Positions 44,680 through 56,399 of a stretch of 64,000 bases of DNA are shown here, piece by piece. A program made the translations under genes and the position numbers. The notes below the pieces were generated by a model that saw only the letters and a list, made by a program, of their open reading frames with translations, did no database searches and had not been told where the DNA came from. Position 1 is the stretch's first letter, and every line of letters starts with the position of its first letter. Source of the stretch: Plasmopara viticola (lineage: Eukaryota; Oomycota; Peronosporomycetes; Peronosporales; Peronosporaceae); NCBI GenBank assembly GCA_001695595.3, contig MBPM02000025.1, positions 682,001 to 746,000 of the forward strand, given 5' to 3'.

Positions 44680-47600
44680 CTGCCGTTGCGCTCTCATCAA
44701 GCATCAGTAAATTTATTTCGGCTTACGCAATGGTTGGGCAGCGTGCAGATATCGCGACGCGCCTGAGTTCACTAGGACTCAAAAAGCAAATTTACACCCT
44801 TAAGCAGCGCTTAAATTGGTGAGAAATACTTCCTATTTTTTAGGGCGCGGTTTCTTCCAGAGATACTGGTGAGACGAATATTTCGGCTTCCTTCTGGGCA
44901 GTCGTGATTCATGAGTTCTTTTTTACCGTAGCCAACCCAGTAGATTTTGCATTTCTTGGCACAACTTTAATTTTTCGGGACTTGACCCAAATTTGTGGAC
45001 GAGAAATGCTCTTCCACAGTACGAGAAATGCTCTTCCACGTAGAACGAGGAAAAATGCTCTTTTACAGGACATCAGACAAGCAAGCATGTCTGTAATCCT
45101 TTAGAGAAGCTATTTGGTTTCGATTGTTGCACCATTTAATCTAAGAAGTTCAGCGCGAGGCGAGCTTGTCGAAATGAAAAAAGTCACATTCAGTACCTCA
45201 ACACTGGATGCCGTCGATGTTTTTGGACTCTGAGCTTATCCACGATGTTGACGATGCAAATTAAAAGGTGTGAGCGCTATCGAATCTCAAAGTTTGGATA
45301 AACATTGTATCATCGCTTTTTGCGAGAAGCGTAGGCGAAAAACGATCTTGGCGGTTACACCCCCTTTTTGTTGTCATCCTAGCCCGGACCGCACATCGTG
45401 TGCACAAATTGCCATCCGGACCAGCAGTAGTCGGTAGTTTTAAATTGAAGAGTGGATGATTGCCTGCACCTTGCGCAACTTCTTTCGAAGAAGGTTTTTG
45501 TCGACCGCAATTCGTTAATGCTCCAGGCCTTAAAATTTACGAAGACAGCTTAGGCCCCATTGGGCTGGCCAAAAACATGAGGCACCAAGCACATCGACAT
45601 TCGCTCTAACTTCGTGCTTGGGAAGTTGAAAGACGGCTGAGTACTAATCAACGACCGGAGTGCTGGCGGACATGCTGATAAGTAAAGTAATTTATCTTCG
45701 GAAGCCCCGCTCACTGCCGACCATCCAGAGGTAGGAAAAGTCCACCGTGTGCCAGAAAATACACTGCATATTATTTAAGCTGAGGGGCGATAAGTTATCC
45801 ATTGCAATGCGCCTCACGCATCTACGAGCTTCACATACTTCTATTTAGAAGGGCTAAGGCATCTAAGATCTCCGCTTTTTGCTTCGAATCATGAATACTA
45901 CTACCACGGAAATTGCATCTACATTCAAGCTGCGCCTTCTAGAAAGACTATGTATGTGCCGTGGGAAAGAAGGCTTACGTTGTCTGCCAGCCATAGAGCC
46001 CCTCGGACAAAAAGCACATGTTAGAGTCTCCTACTCCAACGCGGCGGGGAACGTGCGTCTTTCGTTCTTTCTCACTAGATGGTCTACAGACACCCCCACG
46101 GTCTGGCGAAGAGCGTGGAGAACACTCACCAGGCTCTTTGCCTACTAGAGCTGAAAAGTCGCCACAGATATATGACAGCAATGCTATTGTAATCTCACCT
46201 CCCAAAGATTCACCCTCAAAGGCGTTAGACATGACGTCAGACACCGGTGATGCATGAGATTCACCCTAAAGGACAAGAGCTGCATATTTGAAGCCTGATT
46301 TATAACACACTGGTTAATAATGTCAACGAAATTGGACCCCTCGAAAAAAAAAACGCAGTCGAAGATGACAATTTTAGGCTCATTATTCGGGTGAGTCCAA
46401 AGGCTTTGTTCACTGTGACTCTCTACACGTCGAATACAAACACAAGTCGCCATTCCATGAAAGGCCCGCTCTTTCGACAACGTCTCCGACGAGAAAGAGA
46501 AAGACTTTTTGATTGTAAATAGCTAACACCGCACATAGCGGTAGATTATTCGTGCTCAATTGCCTTGAATTTGAACTTTCTAATCTTCTCACACATGTTT
46601 TTCAATCGCTGCTTCCACTTCATCGCGAACCAATTCAATCGCATCCATTAAGCCTGCTGGTTAATTTTAGTCAAGTTTTGCGAGGTCAGATCATTGTTCC
46701 CGCTAGGGAACTGGTTTCAAGTCATCTGCCCATGTTATAGGCGCAGTCTTAGACGCAAAAGTGGATTGTGGTGTCACCTATGAAAGTCAAATTAACCTCC
46801 CTCGGAATTGATTTGGTCATTTCAAAATGAACCGACCTACCGGCAGCCCTCTTCGATGCCGGTTAGTTCATCATTATGACCACACCAACCTTTCGTTTAA
46901 AAAAATCATAGTATCTCTAATTAACTTTTAGCCTAGATCTAAGGGAGGTGGGATGAAAGGGGCCGTCGCATGAATTTGCTATCAGGGCGAACTGCTCGCT
47001 ATCGGTTTATTTATAACAAAAGATTCCAGAGCGAATACAGCTTGTACCTATATCGTAGAATTAAAGATAGTGTATATACGAGATTGGACATAAAACTTAC
47101 ATAGAAGTAGCATTTCAAATTAAAGTATATTGCGAATGTCGATACTCTCAAAACTGAGGGTAGTGTACGATCGTTCATCGGATGATTCTTTGTGGAAGAT
47201 GCCGTGTTAAACCGTAACATTAAAATTGTTGAGGATTTTCAAGCTGAGACGCGACATATACTGCCGATTAGACTTGTTTTTTTCTGCATCAGTTTATAGA
47301 AAAGAGATTGAGTGATAGCTACGGGGCACACATGCTCACAAGTTTTTTTTACTTCATGCCGATAGCCGGGACCACATTGTCATCTGCAAGACCACGTCTA
47401 TCGCGTTAAGTGCGTAGGAGTCGTTTTCGAGCGTTTTGTATTTGGTCATGTGATTCATCTCATCCAAATTGATCAGCCATAAGCTAAAGCAACTACAGCC
47501 GAATTGACAGAGCCATCACCGTTAGTGAAGAGAGAGTAATTGCCGCAGCCCTCTTTCCAAGCGACATTTACTTGATGCGACCACTGGCGGTCGTGATTGT

Positions 47601-49220
47601 TATGGACCCGAAAGAAACGCTACGTCTTCTAAAGTCTTGATTTGCCTTCGTATATGCGCGCTTCGTCCTTCTTTACCGGACACTCTTTGCCTTGCCATCA
47701 CTCACCATGAACGCTTGGACATGCCCGTGCAGATGTTCCCACAAGTCGTCAATGTGTTTCTAGACCTTGATGTTTTAATCCAGTTGCCGAGACGTCACAA
47801 GTTCTCCCGGACCAATGATATTCGACAGCAGCGGATGCTTCACGGATCTATATGGCATTTAGTGCACATTTGGTGCTTGTGCAGGCAAGCTACTATAGCT
47901 TTCTATGCCAATATACATGCCTGACGAGGTCAACGTCGCGAGCATTATGGATCGCAAAGGGATCGCCAAGTCGTTCTTTTAAGCACCTTTACACTCTCCT
48001 ACCAATTTGGGCGGTCTACAAGAAGGACTACGGGGTTGACATCGACATACCGTCGGCGAAACAGTGGGAGCTGCTTGGCAAATGCTTAAAGTGAGCTATA
48101 TGAGGTCGTCACCAAGCCGCGAGTAACTTCGTGAAGAGGATTCGTACGTTGTGTACACATCGCATTTAATGGCCAAATGTTGCAAAAAGTGTAAGATCAT
48201 ATAGAAGCTTACACCGTCGTACACGATTAACTTAACGGAGTCTTCCTGAGGATGAGCCTCACAGTAGTTTAATGTGCTCGCTGCATGTAGAAACATTTGG
48301 GCCTGCATTATCATTATCGTACGTATAAGGGCAACAAGGTGATTACTGCGACAATTTTTTTTTATTGGTGGCCGGCGCGTGCTATCAACAACGATAAGTC
48401 AACGCACCAAGTCTCATCAGAAAATATGCCATTGCTAGAAGGTGCTTGGCTGCTACGCGTATGCTCTACTGGAGCCTGTGCTATCTATACCATAGCGCAT
48501 GATTCTGCTATAGAGCTCAAAGACCGCGACGCGTTGAGCTGCTTGGCAGCAGGTCTGACTGTAGATGCAGCCGTTTACCCAACCCTTAGAAGCTAGCAAG
48601 TCTTCTGTAGCACGTACTGCGCGTTCGACGGGTGGTGTTTCCCATCCTTGATTCTTTGCGAGAAATCAAGTAGACAATTTTGTCGCCTAGCCGACAAATT
48701 GCTTGTTAAGTGCTAACACGTATGACTGGGTCACACATCATCTAAAAGTGCAGAAAGATAAACGATCTTCCAAAACGACCGATCTTATAAGGATCGGCGT
48801 GTGCAATGGACTATTCATTAATACATTAAGTGCGCGTTTCGGTCCTTCCCACAAGCAACTAAATATAATATCACAATTTAGGATGCAAATACATGTAGGG
48901 TGATCCTTCTTCCAACCGCCCCGTACATGGAACGACCCGCTACATCATTGCTCTACCTATTCGGTCCAAAATCTGTCTCCGTTAAGCAGGAACATGCTTT
49001 CGTGCATTTAGCCAATTTAAAACCACATAAAGTGCTGTTTCTCATCTCTTAGCATATTGCAAATGATTCACGTGGCACTGCAGCGATATTGCTGCTAAAA
49101 AATTGCACTGGTGTGTCCCATGACGCACACATGTCTCTGACATAGTATCTTGGATATTCGTGTGTCTGGGAAGCCTATATTTTCTAAATTTCAGTGTGGC
49201 GGATGCTCACTTCAATATAC
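44680..49220. other. Long gene-poor stretch
   Basis: No firm gene over about 4.5 kb. It includes the short tandem repeat at 44999-45069. The plus frame 46018-46257 (79 codons from ATG) is Ser-Pro rich with several SP/TP sites (ESPTP, HSPGS, EKSPQ, ISPPKDSPS) and could be a short protein or a lost exon. Overlapping frames at 47637-48094 and 48297-48596 are unrecognised. Confidence 0.35.
44999..45069. repeat. 22-24-bp tandem repeat, three units
   Basis: Units at 44999, 45021 and 45045 share ACGAGAAATGCTCTTCCAC. The third is diverged (ACGAGGAAAAATGCTCTTTTA). Confidence 0.75.
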
Positions 49221-49228
49221 AGCGTGTA

Positions 49229-50695
49229 ATGATCCAACCTCCAGCGCTCACTTCAAGCGCCACGATTTCATACGGTACCGTGCCGTCTAAGACAACACCC
49301 GAAGACTTTGCGCCGAGTCCGCGCCGCCGTCTGCCGCAATGGTACATCAACATGACGCTCATCAATTTTGTCGAGTTCGCGGCTGAATCTTCGCGCGGCG
49401 TTGTTTTGGCAACGCTCTTTCTTTACAACAAATCGCTCGGCGGCGACATGGCCTTTATGGGATTGCTTACGTCCCTGTTTTCGGTTGGCCGCCTCATCTC
49501 ATCCACAATCTTTGGCTGGATAAGTGATCGGTATTCCTTTCGCTTGGTCTATCTCGTCTCATCGGGCATTTGCCTGCTGGGCAATCTCATGTATCTCATG
49601 GCCGACATTAACGTTGCTAACAGTCTAACTGTATTGGCAGTCAGTCGGTTTATTGTAGGCTTTGGAGCTGGCAATCGCAGTGTGTGTCGTGCTGACGTTG
49701 CCGCCATGACTACCGCGAACCAGCGGTTGCGCTACCTCACGATTTTAGCCACAGTCGTCTTCCTTGGTTATGCGCTAACGCCTGGACTTGGCAGTCTCGT
49801 GGCGGAGGTGGATGTGTCATTTTGTGGCGTGCATTTTAACAAATTCACTTTGCCAGGTGTGATTCTCGTGGCGATCAACTTGCTCACAATCTTGGCCATC
49901 TTGACCACATATGACTCATCGGTCAGTACAAATGACGGTCCACTTGAGTCCCCGGTCAGTTCGACTACAAAGAACACCTTGTCCGACTGTACGTCCATGC
50001 CGGAACGCTTGGTGAACATTGGCGCCATAGTGTTCATATTCCTAAATTTCACTGCACGCGGTATCTTGTCGGTATTCGAGACCGTGAACGTCCCGTTGTT
50101 TTTGCAAGCGACAGGAAGCGATCCCGATAGTGTCACTGCTGTGGTTGACGCGTCCAACTTTCAATTCTACATGGGTTTATTAGGCCTCGTGTCGTACTTT
50201 TCCATTGAGTATTTTCGCAAGAACATGACGGATGTCAGTTGGGTGCAGCTCGGATTCCTACTTCTACTTTTAGGCAATGCTCTTTTGGTTGTGACGTCAG
50301 CCTCTTTGACCTTCAGCCAATTAGCGGTATCGGAGCTTCTAGTCTGGAGCATTGGCTGTCCGATCACGACCGCAGTTGTAGTTGCTGCCTTCTCGAAGTT
50401 GCTCGGTGGGCGACCACAGGGTACACTTATGGGTTTGTTGGGGTCTGCTGGGTCCGTATCGCGCATTATACTACCACTATTGCCTGCAGCCATCTCAACA
50501 CTAGCTCCAATATTCATGATCAACATTGCGCTGTGTGGATTAAGTATGGCGTTACTGTGGTGGTACAGCAAGATGGTGTACCGCACAAAGCTTGCGATGG
50601 TTGCAGACGTCGAGAAAGCGTTCAAGGAGGCTTTACCGCCAAATGACCTGCGATTGCCACTGGGATCGGATAAGGTAAGTCCCGAAGACAATTAG
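49229..50695 (+). CDS. Major facilitator superfamily transporter (MFSD8/CLN7-like)
   Basis: A single exon of 488 aa from the ATG at 49229. About 12 hydrophobic segments are expected. The signature loop between TM2 and TM3 is GWISDRYSFRLVYL (G-x-x-x-D-R-x-x-x-R). The TM1 region NMTLINFVEFAAESSRGVV and the TM4-5 segment RFIVGFGAGNRSVCRADVAA resemble the CLN7/MFSD8 and SPX-MFS group, which transport small solutes across lysosomal or vacuolar membranes. A hydrophilic loop with Ser/Thr (about residues 230-265) separates the two halves. The C-terminal half has LLGGRPQGTLMGLLGSAGSVSR, here split by me as LLGGRPQGTLMGL and LGSAGSVSR. The substrate is unknown. The gene is followed by three decayed paralogous pieces within 4 kb, so it belongs to an unstable local family. 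The end at LGSDKVSPEDN contains a GTAAGT that could be a donor in an alternative transcript. Confidence 0.92.
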   Translation: MIQPPALTSSATISYGTVPSKTTPEDFAPSPRRRLPQWYINMTLINFVEFAAESSRGVVLATLFLYNKSLGGDMAFMGLLTSLFSVGRLISSTIFGWISDRYSFRLVYLVSSGICLLGNLMYLMADINVANSLTVLAVSRFIVGFGAGNRSVCRADVAAMTTANQRLRYLTILATVVFLGYALTPGLGSLVAEVDVSFCGVHFNKFTLPGVILVAINLLTILAILTTYDSSVSTNDGPLESPVSSTTKNTLSDCTSMPERLVNIGAIVFIFLNFTARGILSVFETVNVPLFLQATGSDPDSVTAVVDASNFQFYMGLLGLVSYFSIEYFRKNMTDVSWVQLGFLLLLLGNALLVVTSASLTFSQLAVSELLVWSIGCPITTAVVVAAFSKLLGGRPQGTLMGLLGSAGSVSRIILPLLPAAISTLAPIFMINIALCGLSMALLWWYSKMVYRTKLAMVADVEKAFKEALPPNDLRLPLGSDKVSPEDN

Positions 50696-50709
50696 ATATA
50701 CTTTAAGCG

Positions 50710-50945
50710 TTGTACAATACTCAAAGTGTACTTACTACCGAGAAGTAATACATGAAATTGGTAGCACCACTTCTAAGAATTTTCCAGCACTTACTAGCTC
50801 ATAATCTCATTTCTAACGTCAGCGACGCAATCGTTTCATTAAAAGTAAAATGCGCTTTGCTGCCTCGCATGCATGTCGCACACTTCAAGTGTTGGCAAGT
50901 AGATGGCATTTAGAATTGTGTGGCTCTATATTGGGGGCAAATCGC
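50710..50945. other. Spacer downstream of the MFS gene
   Basis: Short AT-rich spacer, no gene seen. Confidence 0.4.
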
Positions 50946-50951
50946 CACAGA

Positions 50952-51390
50952 AGGCAGCCGCTGGCAATGTTGCACCATCATGGCCACGATTAAATTCGTT
51001 GATGTCGCTGCAAAGGCCTCTATGCAAAGTCACTTCGGGGCAACTCGGTTAAGTATGGGTCTACTGATGTCGCTATTCCAGGTGGACGCCTCATTTCGAC
51101 AATGCTGCTTGGGTCGATGTACGACCAGTATTCCTTTCGATTTGTCTGTTCCGTGTCCTCCAGTATTTGACTCCTTGGCAATAAAGTATTTTTTGCCGGG
51201 TGAGGGTCGCCCGATTGGTGTCTGCAGCTGGTCTGTCGATTGGCCTTCTCGGAGTTGCAGAAATATTGTCTCATCACGATTGCCGTCGGTATGGCAGCCT
51301 TTTCAAAGCTACGCGGAGGCGACCAGCAAGTCCTTGATTGTTTTATTCGCAAGACGAATAAGGTTTCGCGAGACCACGATACTAAATACG
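50952..51390 (+). pseudogene. MFS transporter pseudogene fragment A
   Basis: Nucleotide alignment by eye to the intact gene: 50952-51180 matches the segment from the RLPQWYINM codons through the GWISDRYSFR loop, and about 51215-51390 matches the C-terminal SIGCPITTAV...LLGGRPQGT region. The ~800-base middle is missing and frameshifts occur in both parts. It is same-strand and tandem with the intact gene, so it is a decayed duplicate with an internal deletion. Confidence 0.8.
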
Positions 51391-51689
51391 CTTTAAAAAA
51401 TGTTGAACTATACTGCGGCCGAGGGGATGAAGGATAGTACGATGTTGCAATGCCAAAGCGGCCGAACCATAATATCTTATTGGCGCACCTTAGCGTCGTT
51501 CGTCGCGAGAATTTAAAACTTAACGACAATCAAAAATTATAGACTTGCACTACTTGTGGAGCACAATAGGACGAGAAATTTTCTTTTGCCCATACTGTAT
51601 ACAATCGCTCTTTGCAAAGGGCAAGAAGGTTTTTATATACGTCTAGCTTAAATGGCAGTCCAAAGTTGCGATATTGAATACAAAATGAT

Positions 51690-51870
51690 TGTACAGATTG
51701 TGCGCGTTTTCGATGTCCGCCATTTTTGTCTTCTTTGTCCGCGTCGCTGAACCAATATGCCACTCAAAAAGTACGATACTCCCTGCGCACAGCAATGTTG
51801 ATTAAAGAAATTGGCTCCAGTGAAATCATCGCTGCAAGCAGTAACGAAAGCAGATTGCGCGAGATATGCG
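51690..51870 (-). pseudogene. MFS transporter pseudogene fragment B
   Basis: Matches 53330-53490 (the C-terminal end of the truncated copy on the minus strand) across about 170 bases, including CGCACAGCAATGTTGATTAA against CGCACAGCACGATGTTAATC and the ATTGCGCGAGAT/ATTCGAGAAAT stretch. It has no intact frame. It is more decayed than the copy at 53237. Confidence 0.65.
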
Positions 51871-51909
51871 CATTTGATCTCAAAACACCCAAAAGTGTTT
51901 CTTGTTGAT

Positions 51910-53230
51910 GCCCGCCTTATAGGGAAACGCTGCAAATACCTCGTGGTTAAAGAACCCAGCGAGTGACAGTTGCGCGAATCCACCCTAGTAATACATATGC
52001 AACATCTAATAATCAGGCACAGGCACGATAATTTGGTAATAAGTTGCCCGCCTGTATCAAAATGTCTTCGCAAATGCTGTCACAGGAACTTTCTATTGAG
52101 AAGCACACCACTTAAACCAGCAAGCCCAGGTACAACTTGAAACCCAACGCTATAATCACGCTGGAGAATGGATGAACAACGCGTGGATGTACTTCAAGAG
52201 GCAAAGTTGCCACCTAGAGATGACGTGTGCAAGGAGAGTGTATACCGCGAGTTGACTCGTTTGCGAGTTCTATTATTTTTTTATTATTAACATGTTGGTG
52301 TACCATTGCCCGAGTCGGCGCGGTGGAGTTGATGGCGAAGACTTGATGAGGCGCACAGATTTTGCGATAATAAATATCGCTGCGATTGGATGCGGCACCG
52401 CTCAAAGACAGAGCGTGGAATACCATGAAAAGTCGATAGTGGTGGTCAATGCGGATATGGCTTAGTTCGATCGGAAATGATATTTTGTAGATGTTAAGTG
52501 CGTATATATTGCCTCTCCGTGAGCACATTTCATGTACCAGAAGATTCGTAGGCAGCGAGCATGCTCAAAGAGTCACCACTGGAAGCAAGTATCTGTATCC
52601 AAGTCGAGCAAGTGTAGCGCTTATCGTTAAGAAAGAATCAAGCAAACAATGATCTACTATCGTGGACTCGTAGCCACGGTGTCGACAATAATCTTACCGA
52701 CTGCGATTCATACAGTCAAGTCGTAGATTCACAGGACACTCACTCCCTGTGGCTGACGGAAAATCGACTGTGCCCGTCCCATAGCCTCACTTAATTCGGC
52801 GATATGACAAGCATTCTTTGTGGAAAGCGCATGCACTTTGGATCGTGGATCTACCAAGGAATGGAGTAAACAAAGTTGAATAAATTGTAAAAGCGAGATC
52901 ATGGGAGTAGCACAGTCGAGCCATCTGTTTAGTAAACCATGTGAGAAAGATTGCGCAACTAAAGTGCCCACGTATCTTCTGAAGCTCTGTGCGCTTGAAT
53001 CACAAATGACTCCGTGCAGCGAGCTGCTGACAATGCGCGCTCCTGCCCTAAATTTAATTACCCCATACTTTGTGAAATCTGATACAATAAAGAATTTTGT
53101 AAAGGCCAGTATTGACGATAAAAGTCACTTTGTTCAATTGAAAAACTTATTTCTCTTGTAAATTTTTGCACTGAGTGAATTGTCAGTACTGCGCGAACTC
53201 GAACGATCCCGGATGTGTGTACATGAGCTC
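51910..53230. other. Spacer between MFS fragments
   Basis: Only short frames. The minus frame 52214-52528 (104 codons) has a protein-like composition but no recognised motif. Confidence 0.35.
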
Positions 53231-53236
53231 TGGCAA

Positions 53237-53835
53237 TCACTTATCCGGAAAATCAGCCTTGTCTGAGCCCAGCGGAGATCGAGGGTCATTCGCAGGCGAC
53301 ACGATTCGAAACGCGCTCTCGATATCGGTGAGCATTTCCATTTTTGTCTTGTATACCAGTCTGCTGTACCACCACAGAAGCCCCATACTACTTGCGCACA
53401 GCACGATGTTAATCCAGAAAACTGGCGTTAACGTAGGGATAGCCGCTGGAAGCAATGGAAGCACGATTCGAGAAATTGAAGCGGCCGAACCGAGGAGTCC
53501 CATCAGCGTACCCTGAGGTCGTCCACCTAGCAGCTTCGAAAACGCAGCCAACACCACGGCGGTCGTGATCGGGCAGCCCACGCTCCACACCAAAAACTCT
53601 GCAATTGCAAGCTGCACGAAAGAAAGCTGCGACGACGCCACTACCAACAACATGTTACCTGCTAGCAATGTTACAAATCCAAGCTGTACCCAGGTCACGT
53701 CCCTGAGACTGTGGCGGAAGTACTCAATCGAAAAGTACGATAACAGCCCCAGCAATCCGAGGTAGAATTGGAAGTTGGATGCAGCTACGACGGCGCTCAC
53801 GCTTTCGGAGTCGCGGCCAGTCGCCGACACGCGTC
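53237..53835 (-). pseudogene. N-terminally truncated MFS transporter paralogue
   Basis: About 199 codons on the minus strand align with the C-terminal half of the intact transporter at 49229, starting at ATGRDSESVSAVVAASNFQF (intact: ATGSDPDSVTAVVDASNFQF) and running without a gap to SPLGSDKADFPDK. The reading frame is clean, so decay is recent or selection persists on this half. The first seven helices are absent. At the point where homology stops, a copia relic begins on the opposite strand, and the open frame runs on for ~35 codons of antisense transposon sequence to 53935. It could be expressed only as a half-transporter. Pseudogene is the simpler reading. Confidence 0.8.
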
Positions 53836-55200
53836 GAAGAAGAGTTGAACGAGCGATCGGGGTTGTGCCGACACTACGATCGAGTACACCAGGACGAGAT
53901 GACGAGAATGAGTCGGATGTGCGACCGGTGCGCAAGAAGCAAGCAATGATACACTACGAGTATCAGTTTCCAAAGTTGCGGCGCGGAGATTTGGCCTGAA
54001 CGACTTCGAAGCTGGGAACGACGCGTTGAACTACTTCAGTGCTGAAGATGACGGCGAGAGCGCGTCGATGTTCGATTAAGTGCTGCAAAGCAAGCACAAG
54101 GATGAGTGTTTACCCGCGATGATAAGTGAAGTCTAGTCTCTGATGCAGCTCAAGCCGTGGACGCTCGTGGATCTACTAAGTGTCATGAAGGCAATGGGGT
54201 GCAAGTGAGTCTTTCGTAATAATTGCGAGCTGAGTGGCAAGATTGTCAAATTCGAGGCACGGCTCGTTGCCGAGGACTTCGCCTATTGGCCAGGAGTAGA
54301 CTACTTTGAGACGTTTTAGCCCGGTATAGCGCAAGAAGTCAATAAAGTTAGCATTAACTCTCGCAGCCTAAAAGGACCCAATGTCGACGTCGACATTGCG
54401 TTCCTGTATGGCGAAGTCATACATGGATCAGACTGACGGCTTCGAGGATGCGCGACCTCCGAAGTCTACTGCGCAAGGCGCTGTACGGCACAAAGCGTGG
54501 CTCTCGGATGGAACTACCGACTCAATGCGCACCTTAAAGAGCAAGTATTTTAGTGTACGAATGCTGATCTGTGCGTGTACGTGAGGCGCTCAGGGCTTGG
54601 CATCGTCCACGTGTACCATCTGGTGCGCTTCGCGCGGGCATAACAGCAAAATCACGCTTTCTAGCGCACGCTCAAGAGCGAATACAGCACCATAGACTGC
54701 CTTGAGATCGAGGTATGGGGCGACTTGGTGTGTGGAAAAGACCATTTGCGTGGGCCAGCGCGCGTAGATTAAATAACTGATCCAAAAGCTCGATGTCAGC
54801 AGGTGGAAGAAAGTGTACACACCAGCGAACGAGAGCGAGAAGCTGATCAAGCTTCGGGGCGAAGGCGTGTTTGCCCCCAAGTGGCCGTACCACGAGCTGG
54901 TCGGTGCACTGATCTATGTTGCAGCATGTACACGGCCAGGCATTGCTCACGCAGTGGACGTGGAGGCCAAGTATGCAAGCGGCACGGAGGGCAACATTGG
55001 CCAACGGTCAAGCGCATACGTAAGTACTTGGAGACGACTGCAGATTACAGCACCGTCATTTGATGGAAAGAGCAAGGGAGAGTTACTGGACTTTGTAGAT
55101 AGATTGGGACAACCAACTTGGAATTGCGCAGCTCGACGACAGCATTCCTTTTTTTGCCTTAATGGCAGCATGTTGTCGTGGAAGGCTAGGAGGCCCTTAC
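53836..55200 (+). mobile_element. Ty1/copia pol relic, 5' part
   Basis: Plus-strand copia polymerase landmarks in order: KKQAMIHYEYQFPKLRRGDL, LMQLKPWTLVDL, GKIVKFEARLVAEDF (usual I.R.KARLVAKGF), WPGVDYFETF, VDIAFLYGEV (53.8-54.4 kb, RT core), YMDQTDGFED, then PYHELVGALIYVAACTRPGI and the start of RNase H, GKSKGELLDFVD and LNGSMLSWKARR at about 55190. Stops and frameshifts are frequent, so it is inactive. The left edge abuts the truncated MFS gene. The right edge stops inside RNase H. Confidence 0.85.
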
Positions 55201-55204
55201 ATCA

Positions 55205-55503
55205 AACGCATGCGATATTTTTCATCCATTGATTGGGATCGGATGGAAGAAATGCAGGTCCCACCCCCGTTTGTACCCGACAATGAGATCAATGCGGCGT
55301 CCCAGGCTAATATTGTTCTATTTGACATTGCAACTGTCAAGGAGATCAAGTTGTCGGAGCAGGAACAGGCTGCGTATAATGGGTGGGATAATGTCTGTCC
55401 TGAAACGTTTCAGCGGGCAGCAATTGAATATCTCGTGTGCGAAGTCAAGCATGGCCCATGCACGACCAGGGTCAAGCACAATTCGTGCTGCTTAATATCA
55501 TGA
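55205..55503 (+). pseudogene. AGC-type protein kinase C-terminal fragment
   Basis: About 100 codons with the AGC-kinase tail: FSSIDWDRMEEMQVPPPFVP (the usual F..I.W..M......PPF.P), then DNEINAASQANI and an oomycete-type extension QAAYNGWDNVCPETFQ before TGA at 55501-55503. The kinase catalytic lobe is missing. The fragment begins where copia sequence ends, in a different frame. It is the natural 3' end of a gene, presumably cyclic-nucleotide- or PKA-related by the tail. The family call is from the tail alone. Confidence 0.7.
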
Positions 55504-55591
55504 GGTGCGAGGGACCAGTAGGCCATATTTAAGTGCTCGTAGTGTAATATCACTGTCATTATCGATATGTTCAAACATCACAACTTCAAAA

Positions 55592-56395
55592 ATGTTAAAT
55601 TCTTGGCGACGAAATCTAACGTTCTTCTATTCCAAGCATCCTTTCACTCCTCGTTTCGCCTCCGGCAAGCCCTTCTTACCCAAGAACGTGTGCGTGTCAC
55701 TATCAGCCACTTGCTTTATCGACGTGTCTTGAACCTTTGCAACGTGTAGCCGCGCACAGACTCGATCCATCGGCTTCTTATCGACGCTACCGGAGGAGCA
55801 TCTGATGCTGCGCGACATGTGCCAGCAATACGTGATCAAAGCGCTTCAACCCATTGCTGGCGAGCTGGACAGAGAGCACAAGTACCCGGCAAGTCAGATC
55901 AAGGAACTCGGGGAAATGGGGCTCATGGGCGTCGCGATTGATGACAAATATGGTGGCGCAGGCCTCGACTACCTCGCGTATTTGATCGCTGTGGAAGAAG
56001 TCAGTCGCGGATATGCCTCAACAGGCGCCATCATGTCGGTCAACAACGTGCGTCTGTACCAATTTTTTCAATGTGGATAGATGTATACTATTAGGAGATA
56101 GTGGGGTGGGTTTTTTGTCGTGTAGTCCTTAGATTGTGCCCCGCTCGAGAGATTTGGCACGCTTGAGCAAAAGGAGCAACACTTGACGCCGTATGCAAGC
56201 GGAGAGAAGCTCGGCTGCTTTGGACTCAGTGAAATAGGCAACGGCAGTGACGCAGGAGCGGCTTCGACTACAGCTTGGATTACGGACAAAGATTACGTCC
56301 TCAACGGTACTAAAGCATGAATTACAACCACTCATGACGCGGATCAAGCCATTGTGTTTGCTACGACGAACAAGGCGCCTCCTACTGGACCTTAT
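55592..56395 (+). pseudogene. Short-chain acyl-CoA dehydrogenase, truncated 5' part
   Basis: Exons 55592-55689, 55750-56047 and 56126 onward join in phase (introns of 60 and 78 bp). The first exon encodes a basic presequence (MLNSWRRNLTFFYSKHPF). The mature part reads LPEEHLMLRDMCQQYV, YGGAGLDYLAYLIAVEEVSR, IMSVNN, then [16 protein letters not shown] and [13 protein letters not shown], the FAD/substrate block of SCAD-type enzymes (fatty acid beta-oxidation, mitochondrion). At 56318-56320 a TGA replaces the conserved Trp of the GTKAWIT motif. Homology continues for ~20 codons (ITTTHDADQAIVFATTNKA), then passes in frame into copia RNase H. More than half of the enzyme is missing, so it is non-functional. 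Confidence 0.85.
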
Positions 56396-56399
56396 TGGC

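Noticed and set aside
50167..50691. 174-codon minus-strand frame inside the MFS gene
   Set aside because: Antisense shadow of the transporter coding sequence.
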